This document shows positions 45,317 to 54,139 of a stretch of DNA of 64,000 nucleotides, in pieces. The stretch's first letter is position 1. Every line of letters starts with the position of its first letter. Both the position numbers and the translations under genes were made by a program. A model generated the notes under the pieces. It saw only the letters and a list, made by a program, of their open reading frames with translations, did no database searches and was not told where the DNA came from. Source of the stretch: Chloroflexota bacterium (lineage in GTDB: Bacteria; Chloroflexota; JAHJIN01); assembly GCA_018823415.1 (NCBI GenBank), contig JAHJIN010000345.1, forward strand, positions 1 through 64,000, given 5' to 3'.

Positions 45317-48277
45317 TTGAACCCGAGACACTCACACCGACTCATCGGCACCTGCGGCATGCTGCTCGCCGCACTGCTGGTCGGCGCGGCCACGGCTGCC
45401 GGCGCGCCGGCGCCGGCCCCATCGTCGGCCCCATCATTGGGCAGCGTCACCCTCACGCTCCGGGCGCCGGCTTACCAACTCGCCCCTGCCCAAGACGGCT
45501 ACACGGACATTCAGGCCGAAGGCTATAGCCTGTCCGGCGCCGTCGGCGCGGCCCTGCTGCCCCATCAACTCGTGGACGTGGGCCTGCCGCCCGACATCGA
45601 TTGGGACAGCCTGACCCTGACGGTGACAGACGCGCAGACGGCTGCGGTGCCCGGCACCTTTAATCTGCGCACCGCCGTGCCGGACGCGCCCAACTCCGGC
45701 CCGCTTCCAGACTCCCTCCCCCAAAGTTGGGGGAGGGCCGGGGTGGGGGCCGGGGCGATAGCCACCATCGCCGCCACCGGCCAGATGCGTAAATGGCGCC
45801 TGGCCCGGGTGGATTTCTGTCCCTTTCAGTATGACGAGGCCACCGGCCAACTCGGCGTGATCGAGCAGGCCACCGTCGAGTTGCGGTTCAAACGCACCGG
45901 TGAGGCCCCCAGCACCGAACTGCTCGCGGACACGGTGCAGGACGACGAGGCCGTGGCCCGGCTGGTCAACTATGAGCAGGCCCGGACCTGGTATCCTCAC
46001 GTGGATCGGGCCAGCGCCCTCGCCTATGATTATGTCATCATTACCACCAACGCCATCGCCGGCGGGGCCGGCGAACTGGGCAATTTCGTGGCCCACAAAC
46101 AGGCCAAGGGCCATAACGTACTGGTCGTCACCGAAACCGCCTATGACCCGCTCACCGGGCAGGCTCCCAACGGCCGGGCCGAAAAAGTGCGCCAGTGGCT
46201 CATCAACAACTATGCGGCGTCTGGCATCAAGTACGTGCTGCTCATCGGCAACCCCACGCCCGACGGCACCGGCAGCACCGACGTGCCCATGAAGATGTGC
46301 TGGCCGCGTCGGCACACCACCTCGTATCGCGAGTCGCCCACCGATTACTTTTTCGCCGATCTCACCGGCAACTGGGACCTGAACGGTAATGGCTATTATG
46401 GCGAATGGGTCGGCGACTTGGGCGCCGGCGGCGTAGATCTGACGCCCGAGGTCTATGTGGGGCGCATTCCCTTTTATGGGAGCTATGCTGACGTGAACGC
46501 CATCCTGCGCAAGACCATGACCTACGAAAGCTCTTCCAGTACAGACTGGCGCAAGACCATCTTGCTGCCCATGAGCTTTTCCCAGACCGGCTATGACGGC
46601 GCGCCCCTGGCCGAGCAGATGTGGGACGACTATTTGAACGCCGCCGGGTACGGTCGCTGGCGGCAATACCAGCAAGGTAGCGGTCCCTGCGGACCAAACT
46701 CTATCTATCCCAGCGAAGAAGAATTGCGCAGCAACACCGTGGTCAATCGTTGGAAAAACAATGTCTACGGCATCGTGTGCTGGTGGGGCCACGGCAGCGC
46801 GACGTCGGCTTCGGTTGGCTATGACAGTTGTTGGGATGGCACACTGTTCAGCAACAGCCAGCCCAGCCAGTTGAACGACAGTTACCCGGCCATGATCTAT
46901 CAATGCTCCTGCCTGAACGGTTACCCGGAAAACGCCAGCAACCTCCAATACGCCCTGCTCAAGCGCGGCGGCGCGGCTACGGTGAGCGCCTCGCGCGTGT
47001 CCTGGTTCAACACCGGCGTGGGCTATGGTCAATTCGACGGCAGCAGCACCAACTCGGGCATTGGTTACGAGTACGTCGAACGACTGGTGATGGGACAAAC
47101 GACCAGCGAGGCGCTGTATAACGCCAAGTCCGGCCTGCCGCTGGAATATGACTCGCGGCTGATGAACATGTACGATTTCAACCTGTACGGCGACCCCGGT
47201 CTGTCTCTCCTGAAAACCGTGATCCCGCAGCCGCCGGTCTCGTCTGCCAGCGTATCTGCGCGCTATACCATCAATACGGGCGTCCCGGTGTCCTGGCAGG
47301 GGTCCAGCCCCGACGGCGTGAGCATCAAGTGGTACACTATCCAGGTCCGCGACGACGCCGTGGGCACCTGGAGCGATTGGCTGGTGAACACCACGCTCAA
47401 CGCCAACATCTACACCGGCGTGGCTGGCCACACCTATCGGTTCCGGTCTATCGCCACAGACCAGCGCGACGTCGTCGAGACGGACGTGCCGGCTGACGGT
47501 GACGCCATCGTCACCGTGGCGGCGGCCCGGCTCGTCGGTCAGATCAACAACAACCGGGGCGAGCCGGCGTTCCCGGCCCAGGTCACGGCCTCGCCGGCGG
47601 CCCTCAACCAGCCCGTCACTCTCGATGGCTGGGGTAACTATGAGCTGTTCTTTGCCGCCAACGGCACCTATGACATCACCGCTGCGGCCGCCACGGCCAA
47701 GGACCAGAGCGCCGGCACCTTTGGCGTCTTGCCGCCCTTGAAAAACGTCGCGGTCAGCGGCGATACCGCTGCCACGGACCTGGTGCTGCCCCCGTCCGAC
47801 GAGGCTATCGTCAACGGCCAGTTCGAGTCGGGGTTGCTGGTGTGGCACCCGATGCCGGCCATCACCCTGACCACCCAGGCCCACACCGGCGACTATGCCA
47901 TGCGCCTGGTGAACCTGGGCAGCCCCGCCACCCTGTCGCCGGCCATCTGGCAAGCCACCACCATCCCCATGGGCTGGGACATGGTCACGCTGTCCGTGTT
48001 CTATCAGGTGGTCGGGGGCAACGCGGCGAACGACGACATCTGGCTGGCTGTCACTGGTCCCACCCAAGAGATCACGATCCCATTGAGCGTGGCGACGGGG
48101 GGCTGGGTGCACGCCTGGCAAGATGTTCGCGACCTGACCGGGCAGCCCGTTACCGTGTCCTTGCACGCGGACCTGCAATCGGCCCTGGTCCTCGCGCTCG
48201 ACGAGATCAGCCTGGGGCCGGGCGCCAGCGGTCCCCTGCACGTCTTTTTACCGCTGGCCTTGCGCAATAGCCCATAA
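45317..48277 (+). CDS. secreted C25 (gingipain)-like cysteine peptidase, paralog 2
   Basis: Collinear with paralog 1: YGIVCWWGHGSATS, YQCSCLNGYPE, ends HVFLPLALRNSP; TTG start after ggaggt proposed. Confidence 0.82.
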   Translation: MNPRHSHRLIGTCGMLLAALLVGAATAAGAPAPAPSSAPSLGSVTLTLRAPAYQLAPAQDGYTDIQAEGYSLSGAVGAALLPHQLVDVGLPPDIDWDSLTLTVTDAQTAAVPGTFNLRTAVPDAPNSGPLPDSLPQSWGRAGVGAGAIATIAATGQMRKWRLARVDFCPFQYDEATGQLGVIEQATVELRFKRTGEAPSTELLADTVQDDEAVARLVNYEQARTWYPHVDRASALAYDYVIITTNAIAGGAGELGNFVAHKQAKGHNVLVVTETAYDPLTGQAPNGRAEKVRQWLINNYAASGIKYVLLIGNPTPDGTGSTDVPMKMCWPRRHTTSYRESPTDYFFADLTGNWDLNGNGYYGEWVGDLGAGGVDLTPEVYVGRIPFYGSYADVNAILRKTMTYESSSSTDWRKTILLPMSFSQTGYDGAPLAEQMWDDYLNAAGYGRWRQYQQGSGPCGPNSIYPSEEELRSNTVVNRWKNNVYGIVCWWGHGSATSASVGYDSCWDGTLFSNSQPSQLNDSYPAMIYQCSCLNGYPENASNLQYALLKRGGAATVSASRVSWFNTGVGYGQFDGSSTNSGIGYEYVERLVMGQTTSEALYNAKSGLPLEYDSRLMNMYDFNLYGDPGLSLLKTVIPQPPVSSASVSARYTINTGVPVSWQGSSPDGVSIKWYTIQVRDDAVGTWSDWLVNTTLNANIYTGVAGHTYRFRSIATDQRDVVETDVPADGDAIVTVAAARLVGQINNNRGEPAFPAQVTASPAALNQPVTLDGWGNYELFFAANGTYDITAAAATAKDQSAGTFGVLPPLKNVAVSGDTAATDLVLPPSDEAIVNGQFESGLLVWHPMPAITLTTQAHTGDYAMRLVNLGSPATLSPAIWQATTIPMGWDMVTLSVFYQVVGGNAANDDIWLAVTGPTQEITIPLSVATGGWVHAWQDVRDLTGQPVTVSLHADLQSALVLALDEISLGPGASGPLHVFLPLALRNSP
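45714..45737. repeat. palindromic repeat inside CDS
   Basis: CCCTCCCCCAA-AG-TTGGGGGAGGG followed by GCCGGGGTGGGGGC. Confidence 0.85.
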
Positions 48278-48284
48278 ACACCGA

Positions 48285-48310
48285 GGCCCTGGCAATTGCC
48301 AGGGCCTTTT
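48285..48310. terminator. Rho-independent terminator
   Basis: GGCCCTGG-CAATTG-CCAGGGCC-TTTT. Confidence 0.85.
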
Positions 48311-48350
48311 CATATCCAGCCGATGTGCTGATCCAACAAGAATGCCGTTT

Positions 48351-48377
48351 GTGGGGCAAGCTGCCAGCTTGCCCCAC
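48351..48377. repeat. perfect 12-bp hairpin
   Basis: GTGGGGCAAGCT-GCC-AGCTTGCCCCAC. Confidence 0.8.
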
Positions 48378-48421
48378 CTCTGTTTTTCGTGCCTAGCGGC
48401 GCGCACGTTCATGATGATAAA

Positions 48422-49186
48422 CTAGAACACCATCCGCAGCAGCGTGTATCCGCCCAGTAGCGTGGTCAGGCTGCCAATTGCCAGCGTGAGGCGAGCGGTG
48501 GACAGGCGGCTCACCAGGTAGGCGGCAATGGGCACGGCGAGCACGGCCCCCAGCGTCAGTGACGGGGCCAACAGCCAGGGAAACGGCGCGCCGCTCACCA
48601 GATAGGCCACGATACCCACAGCGCTGGCGCTCCCCTCGGCCAGCGAGGCGATCCCCACGGCGCTGGCGCCGCTCACGCCGGCCAGCACCTGACCGCCGGT
48701 GACCACCGGTCCATAACCCCCGCCGCTGAGGCCCTTGTTGAACGCGGCCAGGAACCCCAGCCCGGCCACCCGCCGCCAGGAAAAGCCAATGGGCCGGCGC
48801 CGGCGCGAGAGGACCAGGATCGTCATGCCGATCCCCAGCACCAGTACCCCGATGTAAAGCTTGAGAAACCACGCCGACATGTTGATCGCCACACCCACGG
48901 CCAGCAGCGCGCCGACCACGCCCAGGCTGGACATGACCAGCATGACCTTGAAATCATGCGAGCCGGGATGCAGGTTGACGTTGCCAAAACCGTGGTGAAA
49001 CAGAGCACCCACGATCCCGGCCACGCATTGCGCCAGCAGCACGGCCGGCACGATCTCGAGCGGTTCGTACCCGATCAGGAGCAGGACCGGTGTCAGCGTG
49101 GTACCATAGCCCATGCCCAGCGTCGAGTCCAGCAGGCCACATGCAAACGAGAGGAGCAGGATCGGAAACAATAGTTGAAGGTCCAT
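48422..49186 (-). CDS. TauE/SafE-family sulfite exporter-like permease
   Basis: FACGLLDSTLGMGYGTTLTPVLLLIGYEP; ~8 TM segments. Confidence 0.88.
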   Translation of the reverse strand: MDLQLLFPILLLSFACGLLDSTLGMGYGTTLTPVLLLIGYEPLEIVPAVLLAQCVAGIVGALFHHGFGNVNLHPGSHDFKVMLVMSSLGVVGALLAVGVAINMSAWFLKLYIGVLVLGIGMTILVLSRRRRPIGFSWRRVAGLGFLAAFNKGLSGGGYGPVVTGGQVLAGVSGASAVGIASLAEGSASAVGIVAYLVSGAPFPWLLAPSLTLGAVLAVPIAAYLVSRLSTARLTLAIGSLTTLLGGYTLLRMVF

Positions 49187-49276
49187 AGGTTACCTTTCGT
49201 GACCGGAGCGGTGTATTGCCCTCTACTATACCCGATCCTGGTAACAGCCGGCGTGACAGGGTTGTGACAAAGTTGT

Positions 49277-49316
49277 GACAAAAAAAGGGGGCCGCAGCGA
49301 TTTGGCCGCGGCCCCT
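49277..49316 (-). terminator. terminator of pst operon
   Basis: Minus strand GGGGCCGC...GCGGCCCCCTTTTTTT. Confidence 0.8.
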
Positions 49317-49373
49317 GGGGTTGGGTGCTCAGGTCCGGTGACGCCATTGTCGCGGACCGGGCAGCCAGGGCGA

Positions 49374-50123
49374 TTATCCGATGTCGCCGGACAGATAGGC
49401 CCGGGTGCGCTCGTCGCGCGGCGACTGGAACACCTGGGCGGCCGGGCCGGCTTCCACCAGCTCGCCCAGCCAGATAAAGATCACATAGTCGGCCAGCCGG
49501 CGCGCCTGTCGCAGGATGTGCGTCACCACCACGATGGTGGTGTCTTGTTTGAGCTTGCGCAGTTGGGCCTCGACGCTCTGCGCCGAGATGGGGTCCAGGG
49601 CTGAGGTCGGTTCGTCGCACAGCAGCACCTCGGGCTCGACGGCCAGGGCGCGGGCCAGGCACAGCCGCTGCTGCTGCCCGGTGGACAGCCCCGAGGCCGG
49701 CGTGCGCAGCCGGTCCTTGACCTCGTCCCACAGGCCGGCCGCCTGCAAATAGCGCTCTACGATCGGGCCGGTATCGCGCCGGCCGTGGATGCGCGGCCCA
49801 TAGGCAATGTTGTCATAGATGGACATGGGCAGCGGAAAGGGCTTGGGCGCCAACATGCCCACCCGGGCGCGCACCTCGGTCACGTCTGCGGCCTGGTCAT
49901 AGACGTTCATGCCGTCCAGCCAGACCTGGCCGCTCACCCGGACCCCGGGCGTCTCTTCCATGAGCCGGTTGAGGCTGCGCAGCAGCGTGGTCTTGCCGCA
50001 GCCCGACGGACCAATGATGGCCGTGATGCCCCGGGCCGGCACGTCGGCCGTGATGCCCTTCAAGGCTTGCTGAGAGCCATACCACACGTTCAGGTCTCGA
50101 ATCCGCACATGAGGTTCTGTCAT
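49374..50123 (-). CDS. pstB: phosphate ABC transporter ATP-binding protein
   Basis: [52 protein letters not shown]. Confidence 0.95.
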   Translation of the reverse strand: MTEPHVRIRDLNVWYGSQQALKGITADVPARGITAIIGPSGCGKTTLLRSLNRLMEETPGVRVSGQVWLDGMNVYDQAADVTEVRARVGMLAPKPFPLPMSIYDNIAYGPRIHGRRDTGPIVERYLQAAGLWDEVKDRLRTPASGLSTGQQQRLCLARALAVEPEVLLCDEPTSALDPISAQSVEAQLRKLKQDTTIVVVTHILRQARRLADYVIFIWLGELVEAGPAAQVFQSPRDERTRAYLSGDIG

Positions 50124-50134
50124 GTCAATCAGCT

Positions 50135-50218
50135 CCTAACCTGGATAAACCAGAGCCAACCAGGTTGATGCTTGAGCAAATTCTTGCTCGCTGACAAGAA
50201 TTTCACTTGGTTAGGCCC
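50135..50218. repeat. CCTAACC...GGTTAGG palindromic repeat, copy 2 (pstA-pstB spacer)
   Basis: cctaacctggataaaccagagccaaccaggttgatgcttgagcaaattcttgctcgctgacaagaatttcacttggttagg. Confidence 0.9.
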
Positions 50219-51096
50219 TACCGAATGACGTGCTTGTCCAGCCGGCGCGCCAGCCAGCGCGCGCTCAGCGAGAGGCCCAGGACCATGACCGTCAGCACCA
50301 GGGCCGAGGCATAGGCCCGGTCCTGCACGGCGGGAAAGGGCGTGCCGAGTTGGAAAAAGACGGCCAGCGGCAGCGACGCGGCCGGACCCAACAGCGAATC
50401 GGGCAGCCGGTCCGTATAGCCAGCGGTAAAGAGCACTGAGGCCGCGTCGCCGATGCCCCGGCCAAAGGCCAGCAGGCCGGCCGTCAGCAGCGCCGGCCCG
50501 GTCTGCCGCACCACCACCTTGAGCGCCGTTTCCAGCCGGGTTGCCCCCAGGCTCGCCGAGGCTTCTTTTAACGCCGAGGGCACCATGGCGATAGCCTCGT
50601 CCATGCCCCGGATCAGGATGGGCAGTTCCAGCAGGGCCAAGACGATGATACCCCCCAGCAGCGAGGCCCGCATCCCCAGCCAGAGCATGATGATAAAGCC
50701 AAAGGCCCCATAGACAATGCTGGGCACGCCCCACAACACGTCCAGGGCCAGGCGCGTCAGTTCGGCGCGGCGGGACCGGGCGGCATACAGTTGCAGGTAC
50801 AGGGCAATGGGCAGGCTGATGACCAGGGCCAGGGCTGTGGCGCCCCCGGCTAGGTATAGCGACCCGACAATGGCGTTGAGGATGCCGCCTTCTTTGCCCA
50901 GATAATACCCGCCTTTGGGCGTCTGGGTCACCATGTCCAGGGTCAGGGCCGGCAAGCCGCGCCAGATGACCGTCGCCAGGATCAGGATCAGGCTGCCCAG
51001 CACGATGGCCGTCGCGCCGATCATCAGCGTTTTGAAAAAGGACTCTTCCAGTTTCGCCGTACGCCTATTCCGTCGCCCATTGGTCCATTTGCTCAT
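50218..51096 (-). CDS. pstA: phosphate ABC transporter permease PstA
   Basis: PstA permease features and pst synteny. Confidence 0.93.
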   Translation of the reverse strand: MSKWTNGRRNRRTAKLEESFFKTLMIGATAIVLGSLILILATVIWRGLPALTLDMVTQTPKGGYYLGKEGGILNAIVGSLYLAGGATALALVISLPIALYLQLYAARSRRAELTRLALDVLWGVPSIVYGAFGFIIMLWLGMRASLLGGIIVLALLELPILIRGMDEAIAMVPSALKEASASLGATRLETALKVVVRQTGPALLTAGLLAFGRGIGDAASVLFTAGYTDRLPDSLLGPAASLPLAVFFQLGTPFPAVQDRAYASALVLTVMVLGLSLSARWLARRLDKHVIR

Positions 51097-51100
51097 TTGC

Positions 51101-52084
51101 TTATTCGCTCCGCACCAGCCGCATGAGGATCAGCCGGGACACGACGTTAAAGACCAGCACGATGCTCAGCAGGATCAGCGCCCCGCATAGCAGCGCCGCG
51201 TCGTACAGGGGAATGGACATCATCTCCCCATAGTTGTTGGCGATGAGCGCTGGCAGGGGATAGGCCGCGTCTAGGATCGAGTTGGGCACCTGGGGCACGT
51301 TGCCCACCACCATCAGCACGGCCATGGTCTCGCCAAAGGCCCGGGAAAAGCCCAGCACGATGGCGGCCATCACGCCCGGCCAGGCCCGGCGCAGCACCAC
51401 ATGCCGGATGGTCTGCCAGCGGGTGGCGCCCAGGGCCAGCGAGGCCTCGCGCAGCCCGTGAGGCACGGCGCGGATCACGTCTTGCGCCACGGCGATGATG
51501 ATGGGGAAAACCATCACCGCCAGCACCACGCCGCCGGCCAGTACGCTATACCCGGTGGGATTGTCGCTGCGAAACAGCGGGATAAAGCCCAGCCAGTCGC
51601 GCAAGGCCGGGGCCACGTGCTGCCCCACAAACGGCACGATGGTCAACACGCCCCAGATGCCATAGATCACTGATGGGATGCCGGCCAGCAGGTCCACCAG
51701 CGGGTTGACCAGGGCGCGGACGCGTGGCGACGCGTATTCTGCCATGTAGATGGCCGTGAGCAGCGACAAGGGCACGGCGATGATCATGGCTACGCCAGTG
51801 ACCCACAAGGTGCCGGCGATGAACGGATAAAAGCCAAACGCGCCCTGCAACGGGTGCCAGACCGTGGAAAACAGTAGCTCGTCCAGCGGCTTGATGGTGA
51901 GGATGGGCGCGGACCGCGCCAGGAGGGCGACCGCGATGACCGGGACCAGGAGCACCACCAGCCCGGTCAACAGCCCCATCGACCAGCCGGCCAGCCGGTC
52001 CTGGCGACGCCGGCTCGATGCGCGGGATGCCGATTTGTCTACCCGGCGATCCTGCTGGATGGCTAGTGGCAATGCCTCTTCCAT
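51101..52084 (-). CDS. pstC: phosphate ABC transporter permease PstC
   Basis: GIPSVIYGIWG; EASLALGATRWQTIRHVVLRRAWPGVMAAIVLGFSRAFGETMAVLMVVGN. Confidence 0.95.
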   Translation of the reverse strand: MEEALPLAIQQDRRVDKSASRASSRRRQDRLAGWSMGLLTGLVVLLVPVIAVALLARSAPILTIKPLDELLFSTVWHPLQGAFGFYPFIAGTLWVTGVAMIIAVPLSLLTAIYMAEYASPRVRALVNPLVDLLAGIPSVIYGIWGVLTIVPFVGQHVAPALRDWLGFIPLFRSDNPTGYSVLAGGVVLAVMVFPIIIAVAQDVIRAVPHGLREASLALGATRWQTIRHVVLRRAWPGVMAAIVLGFSRAFGETMAVLMVVGNVPQVPNSILDAAYPLPALIANNYGEMMSIPLYDAALLCGALILLSIVLVFNVVSRLILMRLVRSE

Positions 52085-52109
52085 GATTCCTACCGCCTTT
52101 GTGACCCGT

Positions 52110-53084
52110 TCAGTCTAGCTGGCTCAATGCGGCGTCCAACTTGGCCTTGGGTAACGCAATGTACCCGGCCTCGTCCACGTATCTTTGCCCGTCGGTCAGG
52201 ACCCAGGCTAGAAAGGCTTTGACCAGACCGGTCGGCTGGCCCTTGGTCACCAGATTGAGGTCGCGCGCCGGCGGCGATGGATAGTGATTGGTGGCGACAG
52301 CGTTCACGGCCTGGGCCTTGGTATCGCAGGCTTCTTCGGGATCGGCCTGATTGTTGCCGTTGACGTCCAGCGGGACCACGCGGGCGCCAGCCACCGGCTG
52401 GCCGGTTTCGGCATCAAAGGCATAGTTCAGGTTGTTGTAGCCAACGCCCAGGGGGTCCTTGATGACGGCCTCCAGCACGCCGGGGTCGCCATACACGCCT
52501 ATACCCTTGAGGTCTTCTTGCTTTTTGCCCAGGTACGCGGCCCAGGTATCGGCGGCGCCGCAGGCGTCAGAGCGAGTAAAGACGTGGATGGGGTCTGTCA
52601 CCTCTGGCCGGCCCACCACCTGGCCCCAGGTAGTGATCTCGCCGGTGACATAGATACCCGTGATCGTCTCCTGGTTCAGTCCCGTCTGGCGCAGATCATC
52701 CCAGACCGGGTTCTTGTCGCTGATGGTGCAAAAGACGGCGTCCTTGACCACCGGCAGCCCAAAGGCACCCTTGTCGACTTCTTCCTGGTAGATGGCCCGG
52801 GATACCATGCCAATGTCTACCGCGCCAGATAGCGCGTCGGCCATGCCTTTGCCCGCGCCTCCGGCCGAGATGTCGAACCGGACATCGGGGTGCAGTTTCT
52901 GAAACTCTTCACTCCACTGCACCATCAAGGGATACAACGCCCAGGCGCCCGAGACCGTCACCGTCCCCCGCAACTGGCCCTCGGGGGTCGGCTGGCTGCT
53001 GGGCGACGGATCGCACGCCGTCAGGCTGCTCAAAAGGCCCAGCACGACGAGTATCAATCCGAGTTTGTTGATCCATGTGCGCAT
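52110..53084 (-). CDS. pstS: phosphate-binding lipoprotein
   Basis: Lipobox LTACDPSPSS; 'GTVTVSGAWALYPLMVQWSEEFQKLHPDVRFDISAGGAGKGMADAL'. Confidence 0.94.
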   Translation of the reverse strand: MRTWINKLGLILVVLGLLSSLTACDPSPSSQPTPEGQLRGTVTVSGAWALYPLMVQWSEEFQKLHPDVRFDISAGGAGKGMADALSGAVDIGMVSRAIYQEEVDKGAFGLPVVKDAVFCTISDKNPVWDDLRQTGLNQETITGIYVTGEITTWGQVVGRPEVTDPIHVFTRSDACGAADTWAAYLGKKQEDLKGIGVYGDPGVLEAVIKDPLGVGYNNLNYAFDAETGQPVAGARVVPLDVNGNNQADPEEACDTKAQAVNAVATNHYPSPPARDLNLVTKGQPTGLVKAFLAWVLTDGQRYVDEAGYIALPKAKLDAALSQLD

Positions 53085-53139
53085 TGTGCACCTCCTGCCG
53101 CGAGATACCTGATACTGCCAGGTCGGTGGTCTCCCCGTA

Positions 53140-53259
53140 GAGTGTTGCTGAGTATTTTACCGCCGAGAACGCCGAGTTCGCCGAGTTTTCCTTCTATTTC
53201 TCAGCGGTCTCCGCGTGCTCTACGGTTGAAAAAGTGGTCGTTTTCCTTCAACAACACTC
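53140..53259. repeat. MITE-like palindromic element, copy B
   Basis: GAGTGTTG...CAACACTC ends; internal ttaccgccgagaacgccgagttcgccgag...ctcagcggtctccgcgtgctctacggttgaaaaagtgg. Confidence 0.82.
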
Positions 53260-53360
53260 AAGAGGGAGACTATCCCAAGTCTGATCTCGACGTTATGCTG
53301 ATCATACCCGGGGGAAATGACAGGTGGTGTGATGGGGATGTGATAACGGTGTGACAGATG

Positions 53361-53443
53361 GGGCCTAACCAGCGAAATTCTTGTACAGCGAGCAAGAACT
53401 TGGAAGCATCAACCTGTTTGGCTCTAGTTGATCCAGGTTAGGG
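53361..53443. repeat. CCTAACC...GGTTAGG palindromic repeat, copy 3 (opposite orientation, abuts phoB stop)
   Basis: ggggcctaaccagcgaaattcttgtacagcgagcaagaacttggaagcatcaacc...gatccaggttagg. Confidence 0.9.
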
Positions 53444-54139
53444 TCAGTCTGAAGCAGGGGCGATGGACAGGCCGTAGCCCAGGCCGGGCACGGTCTCGAT
53501 ATAGTCGGAGGGATTGAGGTCGCCGGCGGCCTGGGCGATCTTGGCCCGCAAGCGACGCACCAACTGGCGCAGCATGTCGCGGTCGGCGCTTTCTGGCCCC
53601 CATACGTGGGCAATGATGGCATCGGCGGTGAGGATGTGGCCGGCGTTGAGTATGAAATAGTCTAGGAGCCGGGTTTCGAGGGCGGTCAGGGCCACCGGCT
53701 CGCCGGGATCGATGCACAACTCGCGGCGGCTGGGGTCCAGGGTCAACCGGCCCACGCGGCGCACGGCCGGCACCGGGGCCTGGCCCATGCGGCGCAGCAC
53801 GGCCTGCGCCCGGGCCACGAGCTGGCGCGGGCTAAACGGCTTGGTGATGTAATCGTCGGCGCCCAGCCCCAGGCCCCGCACGATGTCGTCTTCCTGGTCG
53901 CGCACCGTCAGCATGAGGATGGGCGTGGTGGCCTGCTCGCGGATGCGCCGGCAGATGGTAAAACCGTCGAATTGGGGCAGGTTCACGTCCAGCACGATGA
54001 GGTCGGGCTGCTCGGCCTCCCAGCGGTCCAGGGCCGTCTTGCCGTCATAGATTTGGACGGTCTCGAACCCGGCGCGGCGCAGGGTAAAGGCCACCACGTC
54101 CGACAGCACCCGGTCGTCGTCAATGATCAAGGCTTTCAT
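53444..54139 (-). CDS. OmpR/PhoB-family response regulator
   Basis: MKALIIDDDRVLSDVVAFTLRRAGF; LDVNLPQFDG; C-term winged helix; start refined. Confidence 0.94.
   Translation of the reverse strand: MKALIIDDDRVLSDVVAFTLRRAGFETVQIYDGKTALDRWEAEQPDLIVLDVNLPQFDGFTICRRIREQATTPILMLTVRDQEDDIVRGLGLGADDYITKPFSPRQLVARAQAVLRRMGQAPVPAVRRVGRLTLDPSRRELCIDPGEPVALTALETRLLDYFILNAGHILTADAIIAHVWGPESADRDMLRQLVRRLRAKIAQAAGDLNPSDYIETVPGLGYGLSIAPASD

Noticed and set aside
45434-48241. 935-aa minus-strand ORF antisense to peptidase paralog 2
   Set aside because: Mirror frame of a high-GC gene; low-complexity Gly/His/Val-rich translation with no recognisable domain, while the plus frame has clear catalytic motifs.
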